A stretch of 64,000 nucleotides of DNA, from the NCBI GenBank assembly GCA_018667335.1, contig JABIVD010000060.1, forward strand, positions 62,001 to 126,000. Reading direction: 5' to 3'. Numbering within the stretch: the first letter of the stretch is position 1; every line of letters starts with the position of its first letter. The notes beneath the pieces are model-generated. The model was not told the origin of the DNA. It worked only from the letters and a program-made list of their open reading frames with translations, and made no database searches. Source of the DNA: Rhodospirillaceae bacterium (GTDB lineage Bacteria > Pseudomonadota > Alphaproteobacteria > UBA6615). Shown in pieces: positions 49,404 through 57,022 of the stretch. The position numbers and the translations under genes were made by a program.

Positions 49404-50059
49404 GACTGGCCCGCCTTGGGATCCTGCAGGTTGTCCAGCAGGTCGCCCAGTGCCATCGATGCGCCGTGTCCCGGATGGGCCGTCAGGTCGCGGGGCAAAT
49501 CGTTGAGCATCGCGACGGATGCTTCCAGCGCGTCGCCGTCGCCGCCGGGCAGGTCGATCCGGCCCACACCAGCAGGCAGCACCGTGTCGCCGGTGAACAG
49601 CTCGCCGCCGATCCGCAAGCAGACCCCGCCCGGCGTGTGGCCCGGCGAGGGCAGGACCTCGATGGTGAAGCCGGCAATGGTGATGTCGGCAACATCGGTC
49701 AGGTCGTGAGTGATCTCGGGCACCTTCAGCGCCTCGCCCGGGTCGATCACCATCTTGTAGAGGTTCATCCGCTTGAGCAGCGCCTCGTCGGCCCGGTGCA
49801 GATAGAAGGGGATGTCGTAGCGCGCCATCAGCGGGGCGACCGCGCCCACATGGTCGAAATGGGCATGGGTGCAGATGATCGCCGCGGGGCGCCAGTTGTG
49901 TGTGTCGAGGATGCCCGTGATCGCGTCGGTGTCGCTGCCCGGGTCGATCAGCAGCGCGGGGCCGCCACCGGGGCCATCGGGGCCGCCGACGATGTAGGCG
50001 TTCTCGCGATAGATGCCGTTGGTGAATTGCTCGACCGCGACCTGTTCGGAACCGCTCAC
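49400..50059 (-). CDS. MBL-fold hydrolase (thioesterase-like)
   Basis: A 219-residue metallo-beta-lactamase-fold hydrolase. Metal ligands HxHxDH are His65, His67, Asp69 and His70 in CTHAHFDH. Further ligands lie in PSPGHTPGG and FTGDTVLPAGVG and the final HPGHGASM. The fold is of the glyoxalase II type. In the PQS pathway PqsE, an MBL-fold protein, can act as thioesterase on a KAS III product; a similar hydrolysis or release step is plausible here. The GTG start overlaps the ketoreductase end by four bases. Confidence 0.85.
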   Translation of the reverse strand: MSGSEQVAVEQFTNGIYRENAYIVGGPDGPGGGPALLIDPGSDTDAITGILDTHNWRPAAIICTHAHFDHVGAVAPLMARYDIPFYLHRADEALLKRMNLYKMVIDPGEALKVPEITHDLTDVADITIAGFTIEVLPSPGHTPGGVCLRIGGELFTGDTVLPAGVGRIDLPGGDGDALEASVAMLNDLPRDLTAHPGHGASMALGDLLDNLQDPKAGQS

Positions 50060-50763
50060 CGGACCCCGCCGAAATACACGACCTGGTTGGTGATGTTCCC
50101 CGCCGCGCCCGCCGCGAAAAAGTCGACCGCATGCGCGATCTCCTCGGTCGTGATCAGGTCGGGCTTGATCAGCTCGGCCTGCTTGTCGGCCAGGCCCTTG
50201 TCCGACAGGCCCTCGGCCATGCCCGAGCCTTCGACCAGCGACAGGCCCACCGTGTTGATGGTGATGTCGGCGCTGCCGATCTCGCGGGCCAGCGTGTGGC
50301 CGAGATTCTCCAGGCCCGCTTTCGAGGCGTTGTAGAGCGCCCCGCCGACGCTGCCGAGCGGCACGTTGATCGACGAGATATTGACGATCCGACCGTGCTT
50401 GGCGCGCATCATGTGCTTGATGGTCTCGCGCAGGACAGTGAACGCGCCGACGAGATTTGTCTCAAGGATATCAGAGGCTTCGGCGCTGCCCGTCAGCAGG
50501 GCGGGCCTGGATTGGGTGATTCCGGCGTTATTTATCAAATGATCAATAACGCACCCCGCGTCCAGCACGGCCTTGAAGACGTCGCGAACGGCCGCCTCGT
50601 CGGTGATATCGGCTTTGATATGGGTGTAGTTGTCGTGGGCGAGATCGCTGTCGCCGCGCGCGCAGCCGAACACCCGATGGCCCGCACCCGCGTAATGGGC
50701 GGCCAGCGCCCGGCCGATACTGCGGCTGGCTCCGGTGATCAGGATGGTGCGCGGATCGCTCAT
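50056..50763 (-). CDS. SDR ketoreductase (FabG-like)
   Basis: A 235-residue short-chain reductase. It has the cofactor loop ITGASRSIGRALA, NNAGI, the catalytic Ser in VNISSINVP and the YNASK pair with catalytic Tyr and Lys. This is the FabG arrangement, reducing 3-oxoacyl-ACP with NADPH. Its place after the ACP gene and before the KAS III-like gene fits reduction of the condensation product. Overlap with the MBL gene is four bases. Confidence 0.87.
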   Translation of the reverse strand: MSDPRTILITGASRSIGRALAAHYAGAGHRVFGCARGDSDLAHDNYTHIKADITDEAAVRDVFKAVLDAGCVIDHLINNAGITQSRPALLTGSAEASDILETNLVGAFTVLRETIKHMMRAKHGRIVNISSINVPLGSVGGALYNASKAGLENLGHTLAREIGSADITINTVGLSLVEGSGMAEGLSDKGLADKQAELIKPDLITTEEIAHAVDFFAAGAAGNITNQVVYFGGVR

Positions 50764-50776
50764 AAGTAATTGTTTT

Positions 50777-51073
50777 CTAGGATAGAACGCCGTCGAGATG
50801 GGCCGCCAGGCTGCCGACGGTTTCGAACGGGTTGTTGTCGAGGCCCATAGTGGATTCGTCGACCAGCACGACCGATTGCCCGGTCGCGTCCTGGATGTGA
50901 TTCTCGATCGCGACGATCAGGTTCACCAGCTGCAGGGAATCCATCCCGTCGTCGCTGCCGAACAGGCGCGTCGCCTCGGCCTTCTCGATCAGCTGGGCGC
51001 CGGGGCCCTCGTCGGCGATCTGTGCGTTCAGCTCTTCGATGGCGGCGTAGATGATGTCCAGGCTCTGGCTCAT
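50777..51073 (-). CDS. Acyl carrier protein
   Basis: A 98-residue acidic carrier protein. The phosphopantetheine site is Ser46 in GMDSLQLVNLI, matching the DSL motif. Helices before and after match ACP helix I to IV, including FETVGSLAAHL near the end. It is longer than the fatty-acid ACP and sits as first gene of the operon, so it is a dedicated carrier. It starts at ATG 51073; 238 bases separate it from the divergent MBL gene at 51312, leaving room for the operon promoter. Confidence 0.9.
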   Translation of the reverse strand: MSQSLDIIYAAIEELNAQIADEGPGAQLIEKAEATRLFGSDDGMDSLQLVNLIVAIENHIQDATGQSVVLVDESTMGLDNNPFETVGSLAAHLDGVLS

Positions 51074-51311
51074 GGATGCTCCTTAATGCGCGGGTATCCG
51101 CGTCTGTATGGTCGCATTGCTGATATCACCGAAGGCCCTGCGTTCGCAACGAACAGCTTGCCACACAGCTTGCCGGGGCTGGGCCGGATTACTCGCCAAA
51201 TCGTGAAACAGTTGCTTCGGGTTGGCACTGGTTTGCCGGGTGGATTGCGGCCTAAAGTCCGGCTGCCTGCTTGCCGCTTTTAGTTCACTAGATACGTGGA
51301 GAAATCAGAAG

Positions 51312-52178
51312 ATGATCAGACTACGCAGCCTCGCGGCGATCGCCGCTGCGACCATGATGTTTACCGGGGTGCTCGCACCCCAGGCGGGCGCCCAGCAGGA
51401 GGTGAAGCGTTCGATCACCGAGATCGGGCCCAATCTTTACCGCTTCAAGAATAACTTCCACAGCTCGGTGTTCCTGGTCACCGACGCGGGGGTGGTCGCG
51501 ACCGACCCGATCAATGCCGCCGCCGCGACCTGGCTCGAGAACGAGATCCGCACGCGGTTTGGCCAGGAAATCCGTTACGTCGTCTATTCCCACGACCATG
51601 CCGACCATATTTCCGGCGGCGAAGTCTGGGACGACACGGCGGTCGTGGTCTCCCACGTGAATGCGCGTGACACCATCATCGCGGCCAAGCGCCCGACGGC
51701 GGTGCCCGAGCTGACCTTCTCCGACGAGTTGATCCTCAATCTTGGCGGCCAGACGGTCGAGCTGAAGCATGTCGGGCGCAACCATTCCGACAACATGATC
51801 GTGATGAACTTCCCGGCCCAGCGCGTGCTGTTCGCCGTCGACTTCATTCCGATCCAGGCCGTCGCCTTCCGCGACCTGCCGGATGCGTGGTTGCCGGACT
51901 GGATCGATTCCGTGCGCGCGGTCGAAGGGATGGACTTCGATACGCTGGCCCCGGGCCACGGCAAGATGGGCACGCCCGCCGACGTCACGGCCTTCCGCGA
52001 GTATATGGAAGACCTGTGGGCGGCGGTGAGCCAGGCTGTCGCCGACGGCAAGACGCTGGAACAGGCTCAGGCCGAGATCAAGCTGCCGAAGTATGCCGGT
52101 TGGGGCCGCTATGAGCAGTTCCTGCCGCTCAACATCGCCGGCGCCTATCGCGTCCGGTCGGCGAACTGGCGCCGCTAG
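51312..52178 (+). CDS. Secreted MBL-fold metallohydrolase
   Basis: A 288-residue protein with a Sec signal peptide (MIRLRSLAAIAAATMMFTGV, cleavage near AGAQQ at about residue 25). The MBL metal site is HDHADH in YVVYSHDHADHISGG; further ligands appear in HVGRNHSDN, FAVDFIP and LAPGHGKMG. It resembles periplasmic hydrolases annotated as quinoprotein-relay or SoxH-like. The substrate is unknown. The next gene lies 124 bases downstream and could be cotranscribed. Confidence 0.87.
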   Translation: MIRLRSLAAIAAATMMFTGVLAPQAGAQQEVKRSITEIGPNLYRFKNNFHSSVFLVTDAGVVATDPINAAAATWLENEIRTRFGQEIRYVVYSHDHADHISGGEVWDDTAVVVSHVNARDTIIAAKRPTAVPELTFSDELILNLGGQTVELKHVGRNHSDNMIVMNFPAQRVLFAVDFIPIQAVAFRDLPDAWLPDWIDSVRAVEGMDFDTLAPGHGKMGTPADVTAFREYMEDLWAAVSQAVADGKTLEQAQAEIKLPKYAGWGRYEQFLPLNIAGAYRVRSANWRR

Positions 52179-52302
52179 GCGTTCGGGTTCCGACAGAGTT
52201 TGGTATTGGGGGCGGGTCGCATGATCCGCCCCTTTTGCTAACCGGCCCGGACAGGATAAAAACAAGTCAACGAACAACATGATGATCGAGGAGACGCGTG
52301 CC

Positions 52303-52992
52303 ATGTCACGAACCCAAGGACGTATTCAGAAGATTGAGCCCGAGGCCGTCGATGGCGAGCTCGAGGAATTCTACGGCGCCGTCACAGGGCTGCTCGGCCG
52401 GGTCCCGCATTTCTACCGGACGATCTCCAACGCGCCGTTCCTGGCGATGTTGCTGCTGCCGATCAACGCGGCCGCCCAGCGCGAATGGCCGGGGACCCGG
52501 ATCACAGGCAAGCTCAAGGAAATGGTGGTGATCAAGACCAGTCATGTGAACGGCTGCGACTATTGCTACGCCCACAACACGTCACTGGGGCAGGCGGCCG
52601 GGATCACCCATGACCAGATCATCGCCATGTCGAGCGATGATTACCTGACGTCGGACCTGTTCAATGAGCGCGAGAAGGCGGCGATCCTGTGGGCCGAAAA
52701 CATGACCCGCAACACCGCGCAGAAGAACGGGGAAGTCTATGACCGGTTGCGTGCGAACTTCACCGAGGGCGAGATCGTCGAGATCACGATGCTCTGCGCG
52801 ATGTTCAACATGATCAACCGAATCAATGATTCCCTCGACGTGTTGATCGAGGAGCAGCCCGAGATCGACAAGATCCAGTCATCCCTGCATCTCGACCCGG
52901 CGAAGATGGGTGACTACCTGCGCTGGCTGGCCGATCACTGGCCTAGCGAGTTCGATACGATGAACAAGCAGGCCGAAGACGCCGCGGCCTGA
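52303..52992 (+). CDS. Carboxymuconolactone decarboxylase/AhpD-like protein
   Basis: A 229-residue helical protein. The active-site motif is CDYCYAHN, the CxxCxxxH of AhpD-like peroxidase-related proteins; it reads VVIKTSHVNGCDYCYAHNTS. The rest (GVMSSDDY-type helix, ILWAENMTRNT, TMLCAMFNMINRIND) fits the alpha-helical CMD fold, which forms trimers. AhpD-type proteins reduce peroxides with thiol partners. I chose ATG 52303, after GAGGAG, over the ATG at 52279. Both cysteines are encoded as Cys, not Sec. Confidence 0.86.
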   Translation: MSRTQGRIQKIEPEAVDGELEEFYGAVTGLLGRVPHFYRTISNAPFLAMLLLPINAAAQREWPGTRITGKLKEMVVIKTSHVNGCDYCYAHNTSLGQAAGITHDQIIAMSSDDYLTSDLFNEREKAAILWAENMTRNTAQKNGEVYDRLRANFTEGEIVEITMLCAMFNMINRINDSLDVLIEEQPEIDKIQSSLHLDPAKMGDYLRWLADHWPSEFDTMNKQAEDAAA

Positions 52993-53468
52993 CAGCGCGG
53001 ATTTTGGTGCGTGTAGACCCGCCGTTTATCGCCGGTCGATCCATGTCGAACGGTTTCGGGCATAGAAATTACGTCTCCCCCGGGCCTTCCGTGAGTTTTC
53101 GGTCCATCGGCCGTCAACCATGTTCAACGTGAGAGTTTCAGAAATCCCGGACGCAAGGGGCGGGTCTATAAGTTTATATAAATCAGATGCTTACAGATAT
53201 TCCGAGCGTCAAACGTCAACTGTTGCCGACCGTCTGCAACAAATCACCACGTCTGTGCATCGACCGAATCATGCTGCATAGCAGCATGGATTGCGGTTGA
53301 TCGGGCTGGCGCCGGGCCGTGATTCCCGTGTTATGATTTTCCTGTGAATGCGTGATTGTTTATTTTTTTTCGCTGTTAACGCGCACCGTGGCGTGATCGA
53401 CGTGGATTAGAGGGCGTTCCAGAGTTGTTCATCTCGCCCCGGCGCCGAGTGCGTCAGGACCGTCGGCG
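52993..53468 (+). promoter_or_regulatory. Long leader/regulatory region upstream of the cold-shock gene
   Basis: A 476-base gap without a gene. It contains an AT-rich stretch (tctataagtttatataaatc near 53165-53185), which can supply a -10 box, and the perfect inverted repeat at 53270-53288. A run of eight T lies in tttattttttttcgc near 53360. A long 5' leader is typical of cold-shock genes, whose mRNA leaders refold at low temperature. Start of transcription is not determined. Confidence 0.5.
53270..53288 (+). repeat. Perfect inverted repeat in the cold-shock leader
   Basis: CATGCTGC and GCAGCATG are perfect complements around the loop ATA, giving an 8-bp hairpin. It may be an operator or an RNA hairpin, about 180 bases before the start codon. 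Confidence 0.65.
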
Positions 53469-54005
53469 ATGACCGATACAGGAGCAACGGGCGACAACGG
53501 GGGCGGGCGTATTTCCGCAGTCGTTAAGTGGTTTAACCCCATCAAGGGGTTCGGTTTCGTTCAGCCTGCGAACGGAGCCGGTGATGCCTTTGTCCATGTT
53601 TCAGTCCTGGAAGCTGCCGGTCAGAAAGACCTGCAGGACGGCGCGGAGCTCGAGTGCGAAATCGAGCAAGGTCCCCGCGGACCCATGGTTTCGATCATCC
53701 ACAGCGTGACGGCAGGCACTGGCGAAGTCGCCGAGACAGTCGATGAAAACGCACCTGTTACGGACGGCGTTGTGAAGTTCTTCGACGCCAACAAAGGCTA
53801 TGGCTTTGTCGTGCCGGATGGGGAGGGGCTGGATGTGTTCGTCTCGGGGCGCGTTGTGGCCCAGTCGGGCCTGCGGATGCTCGAAGCAGATTCGCGTGTG
53901 CGGGTCACGACCAAGATGGGTGACAAGGGACCGCTCGCCGTGACCGTCGAATTGCTCGAAGGCACCGCGGCACCTGCCGAACCCGCCGAATCCGCCGACG
54001 ATTAG
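53469..54005 (+). CDS. Cold-shock protein with two CSD domains
   Basis: A 178-residue protein with tandem cold-shock domains. The first (15-80) has VVKWFNPIKGFGFVQP and the RNP2 DAFVHVS. The second (95-165) has VVKFFDANKGYGFVVP and DVFVSG, where the usual VFVH histidine is Ser. A Glu/Asp/Pro-rich linker joins them and an acidic tail ends the protein. Double CSD proteins are known in alphaproteobacteria and bind single-stranded RNA or DNA. The long leader suggests control by temperature. It is convergent with the following gene. Confidence 0.9.
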   Translation: MTDTGATGDNGGGRISAVVKWFNPIKGFGFVQPANGAGDAFVHVSVLEAAGQKDLQDGAELECEIEQGPRGPMVSIIHSVTAGTGEVAETVDENAPVTDGVVKFFDANKGYGFVVPDGEGLDVFVSGRVVAQSGLRMLEADSRVRVTTKMGDKGPLAVTVELLEGTAAPAEPAESADD

Positions 54006-54064
54006 GCCACGCGAATGCAGAACGCGCAGTCGACCGGGCGCCGGCCCTGAATTCAACAGAGGGT

Positions 54065-54787
54065 CTATGCGCGGGCGAGTTTGGCCAGCCGGACCAGTTC
54101 GGCGCGTGCGTTTTCCGGGCCGTCTACATGTGCTTCAAAATCGACACGAGATTCTGCATCGTTGCGCGTCAGGTCGATCCCTTCGGGATCGATGCCCGTC
54201 ATGGTCCAGCCCAGGCCATGGCGATCACCCAGTACGCTGGCATACGCGTGCACAGCCTCAGCATGATCATTATTCATGTGGTCGATTATGTCGGATTCTG
54301 CTTCAGCAAGAGCGGTCCCATCGGGCTCAGACAGGAGCACATCGTCGGCCGGGAGGGTTTCGATGCGGCCAAACCCGGCAATGAAGTGCACGCTTTCCAA
54401 ATGCAGCCGATAGAGCCTGAAATCGCCGAATGTCATCTGACTACGTGCGCCGGCATGGTGTCGTAGAAAGCGGGCCTTCTGATCCGCATCGTCGCTGGCC
54501 TCGATGCGTCCGATCAGTGTTGCGCGTGTTTGGCTGAGTGCATCCAGGCCGAGCTTCCCGATGAGCAGTGACACCCTCGGATCGGCCGCAAAGTTCCGGC
54601 TGTGGCGCGCGAGGTCCGACAGTAGCAACAACGGACTGGCGTCCATCGTGCAGGATGTCAGCACGAAGCTGCCATAAGGCGTGCCGTCCGTCTCTGTGTC
54701 GACGGTGGCCAGCACACCCGATCGGCTGGTGCGGATCAGTCGCCGGACCAGGGGGCCGCTTGGATTGTCTCGATCATCTATGCTCAT
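54065..54787 (-). CDS. HugZ-like pyridoxamine 5'-phosphate oxidase-family protein with DUF2470
   Basis: A 240-residue protein. The N-terminal split-barrel domain (1-150) has RTSRSGVLATVDTETDGTPY and LLLLSDLARHSRNFAADPRVSLL. The C-terminal DUF2470 domain (165-240) contains DIIDHMNNDHAEAVHAYAS. Similar proteins bind haem and can degrade it (HugZ) or act as flavin-dependent reductases. No haem-uptake genes are adjacent, so the role is inferred from the family. The His of MNNDHAEA could be a haem or metal contact. Confidence 0.83.
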   Translation of the reverse strand: MSIDDRDNPSGPLVRRLIRTSRSGVLATVDTETDGTPYGSFVLTSCTMDASPLLLLSDLARHSRNFAADPRVSLLIGKLGLDALSQTRATLIGRIEASDDADQKARFLRHHAGARSQMTFGDFRLYRLHLESVHFIAGFGRIETLPADDVLLSEPDGTALAEAESDIIDHMNNDHAEAVHAYASVLGDRHGLGWTMTGIDPEGIDLTRNDAESRVDFEAHVDGPENARAELVRLAKLARA

Positions 54788-54855
54788 GGCGCGCGGAGAT
54801 TAAAGAAACGCCGCCCCGTATCAAGAGCGAATACCGGCGCAAGGTAGAAAACCAG

Positions 54856-55401
54856 CTAGCGTTTGCCGCCCGCGCCATGCCCGCCATGCCCTGAAGCTGC
54901 TGCCGGTTTGGCCATGGTGTTATCTGCCGACGCCTGGCGGGCGCCCGCGGCCTCGATGACGGCCTCGATCTCGACCTTGCCGGCTTTCTCGAACACCAAT
55001 GTCAGCGGGATCACCGTTTCTTCGTACAGAGGTGCTTTCAACCCGATCAGCATGATGTGAAAGCCGCCGGGTGCCAGGACAGCTTCACCCTTCGCGGGTA
55101 TGTCCACGCCATCGACCGGGCGCATCCGCATGACATCATTGACCATGGTGTGGCCGTGAATCTGAACGGTCTCCGCGCCCGGTGACTCGGCACCAACAAG
55201 GCGGTCCTCGGTTTCGGTGTTTGTGGAAATCTTCATGAACACCGCTCCGACCTTCTGGCTGGGTGCCGTCGCGCGGGACCAAGGGTGAGAAACCGTCAGA
55301 TGCTCGGACTTCTCCTCATGCGCCCATGCAGGCGATGAGACGAACAGGAGCGACAGTGCGACGGAGACGAAACGTAGGGCCATCAGTCGAGGGATGTTCA
55401 T
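54856..55401 (-). CDS. Copper chaperone PCu(A)C
   Basis: A 181-residue periplasmic copper chaperone. The N-terminal signal peptide (MNIPRLMALRFVSVALSLLF) ends at PAWA-HE. The domain shows HPWSRATAPSQKVGAVFMKI, and HTMVNDVMRMRPVDGVDIPAKGE before LAPGGFHIMLIGLKAP, with the Met/His copper ligands. A His/Gly-rich tail (SGHGGHGAGG) can also bind metal. PCu(A)C delivers Cu to the CuA site of cytochrome oxidase, matching the next gene, a SCO protein. Confidence 0.9.
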   Translation of the reverse strand: MNIPRLMALRFVSVALSLLFVSSPAWAHEEKSEHLTVSHPWSRATAPSQKVGAVFMKISTNTETEDRLVGAESPGAETVQIHGHTMVNDVMRMRPVDGVDIPAKGEAVLAPGGFHIMLIGLKAPLYEETVIPLTLVFEKAGKVEIEAVIEAAGARQASADNTMAKPAAASGHGGHGAGGKR

Positions 55402-55424
55402 GCGAGTTTCCGGTTTGTTTGCGG

Positions 55425-56048
55425 TTAGCTGTCGGCGCGAACACGCATATGCTGGCGGATGGCGTCAGCCATGTCCTCGGGGGGCGTGCCATAGCGGAAC
55501 ATCGAGGCGACGGCACCCTGAGGATCGATCAAGTACACGAAGGAAGTGTGGTCCATCAGATAGAAGGTGAAACTCGGGTCTTCGAAGCGCCGGTAGAAGA
55601 CGCGATAGTTCTCGGCGACCTCCTTGATTTCGGCTTCCGTGCCGGTCAGGCCGACCAACCGGTCGTGAAACAGCGGCACATACTCCGCCAGCACGTCGGG
55701 GGTGTCGCGCGCCGGGTCGATCGTGATCATCACCGGGGTCACCTGTTTGCCCAGCTCGCCAAGCTCATCCAGCGCAACCGCGATCTCGCCGAGTTCGGTC
55801 GGGCAAACGTCGGGACAAAATGTGTAGCCGAAATAGATCAGGGCGTAGTTTCCACGCAGCGCTTCGTCGCTCATGCGTGCGCCGGTGTGGTCGGTCAGCT
55901 CGAACGGTCCGCCGATACTGACGTTGACGACCATCCCGCCGACCGCGGCGTTCTCAGGCGTTTCGGGGACCCGCAAATTGAGCCAGGCACCGAACGCGAA
56001 GACGGCGACCACGAAGGTGACGACGATGATGGGGAGCTTGCGATTCAT
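55425..56048 (-). CDS. SCO1/SenC family copper chaperone
   Basis: A 207-residue membrane-anchored thioredoxin-fold protein. One helix ([19 protein letters not shown]) anchors it. The copper motif is Cys78 and Cys82 in [13 protein letters not shown]; the distant His is in [16 protein letters not shown] proteins metallate CuA of cytochrome c oxidase with PCu(A)C. The gene lies 23 bases before the PCu(A)C gene in the same direction. Confidence 0.93.
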   Translation of the reverse strand: MNRKLPIIVVTFVVAVFAFGAWLNLRVPETPENAAVGGMVVNVSIGGPFELTDHTGARMSDEALRGNYALIYFGYTFCPDVCPTELGEIAVALDELGELGKQVTPVMITIDPARDTPDVLAEYVPLFHDRLVGLTGTEAEIKEVAENYRVFYRRFEDPSFTFYLMDHTSFVYLIDPQGAVASMFRYGTPPEDMADAIRQHMRVRADS

Positions 56049-56275
56049 GCGCGCGATTAAGGACGAGCCCCGGTGCGCGCGCAATGCGTCGCCGGGTCGC
56101 ATCCAGCTCACATTTCGTTGTTTGTAGGGTGATCGGGCCGAATTCTGGATCTGAACATGTGCGAATGCCGCCCCAATCGAGCCGCAAATGCGCCATAATG
56201 CCCCCCGATCGTGTCCCAACGACGGCGATACTCGTCGCTCGGCGTGTTTCGATCACACGAAAGGGGATTCCGGAC

Positions 56276-56971
56276 ATGACTCAGACAATCGCGTTGGTGG
56301 ATGACGACCGCAACATCCTGACATCGGTTTCGATGGCCCTCGAAGCCGAGGGGTATAGCGTCAACACTTACGCCGACGGAGACGAGGCGCTCAACGGCTT
56401 GGCCCAGACGCCGGTCGACCTGGCGGTCCTGGACATCAAGATGCCGCGCATGGACGGCATGGAGCTGCTCGGCAAGTTGCGCAAGTCTTCGCAGATGCCG
56501 GTGATCTTTCTGACTTCGAAGGATGATGAGATCGACGAAGTCCTGGGGTTGCGGATGGGCGCGGACGACTACATCACCAAGCCCTTTTCCCAGCGTCTGC
56601 TGATCGAGCGGATCCGTGCGATCCTGCGCCGTTCGGAATTTGGCGACAGCCCGGCCGAAGGCGACGATGCGGTGATTGAGCGGGGCGACCTGGTGATGGA
56701 CCCCAACCGGCATCTGTGTTCCTGGCGCGAACAGGAAGTGACCCTGACCGTCACCGAATTCCTGATCCTCGAGGCGCTCGCGCAGCGGCCCGGCCATGTA
56801 AAAAGCCGCGATCAGTTGATGGACGCCGCCTATGGCGAGAACATCTATGTCGATGACCGGACGATCGACAGCCACATCAAGCGGCTGCGCAAGAAGTTCC
56901 GGCAAGTTGACAATGTGTTCGGCCAGATCGAGACATTGTACGGGATCGGGTACCGCTACAAGGACGCCTGA
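56276..56971 (+). CDS. chvI: ChvI-type response regulator
   Basis: A 231-residue OmpR-family regulator. The receiver (1-120) has [11 protein letters not shown], Asp53 in [43 protein letters not shown]. The winged helix (130-231) has [25 protein letters not shown] and [17 protein letters not shown]. This reading is nearly diagnostic for ChvI, which controls exopolysaccharide, motility and envelope genes on acid or wall stress in alphaproteobacteria. It is transcribed with chvG. The stop is 51 bases before the chvG start. Confidence 0.93.
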   Translation: MTQTIALVDDDRNILTSVSMALEAEGYSVNTYADGDEALNGLAQTPVDLAVLDIKMPRMDGMELLGKLRKSSQMPVIFLTSKDDEIDEVLGLRMGADDYITKPFSQRLLIERIRAILRRSEFGDSPAEGDDAVIERGDLVMDPNRHLCSWREQEVTLTVTEFLILEALAQRPGHVKSRDQLMDAAYGENIYVDDRTIDSHIKRLRKKFRQVDNVFGQIETLYGIGYRYKDA

Positions 56972-57022
56972 TCGAAGATCAGACGACCGAGAATGGGACC
57001 TATCAAGGACCCGGGGAAAAGT

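Noticed and set aside
52303-52992. AhpD-like protein as a selenoprotein candidate
   Set aside because: Both positions of CDYC are encoded by TGC codons, and no in-frame TGA occurs.
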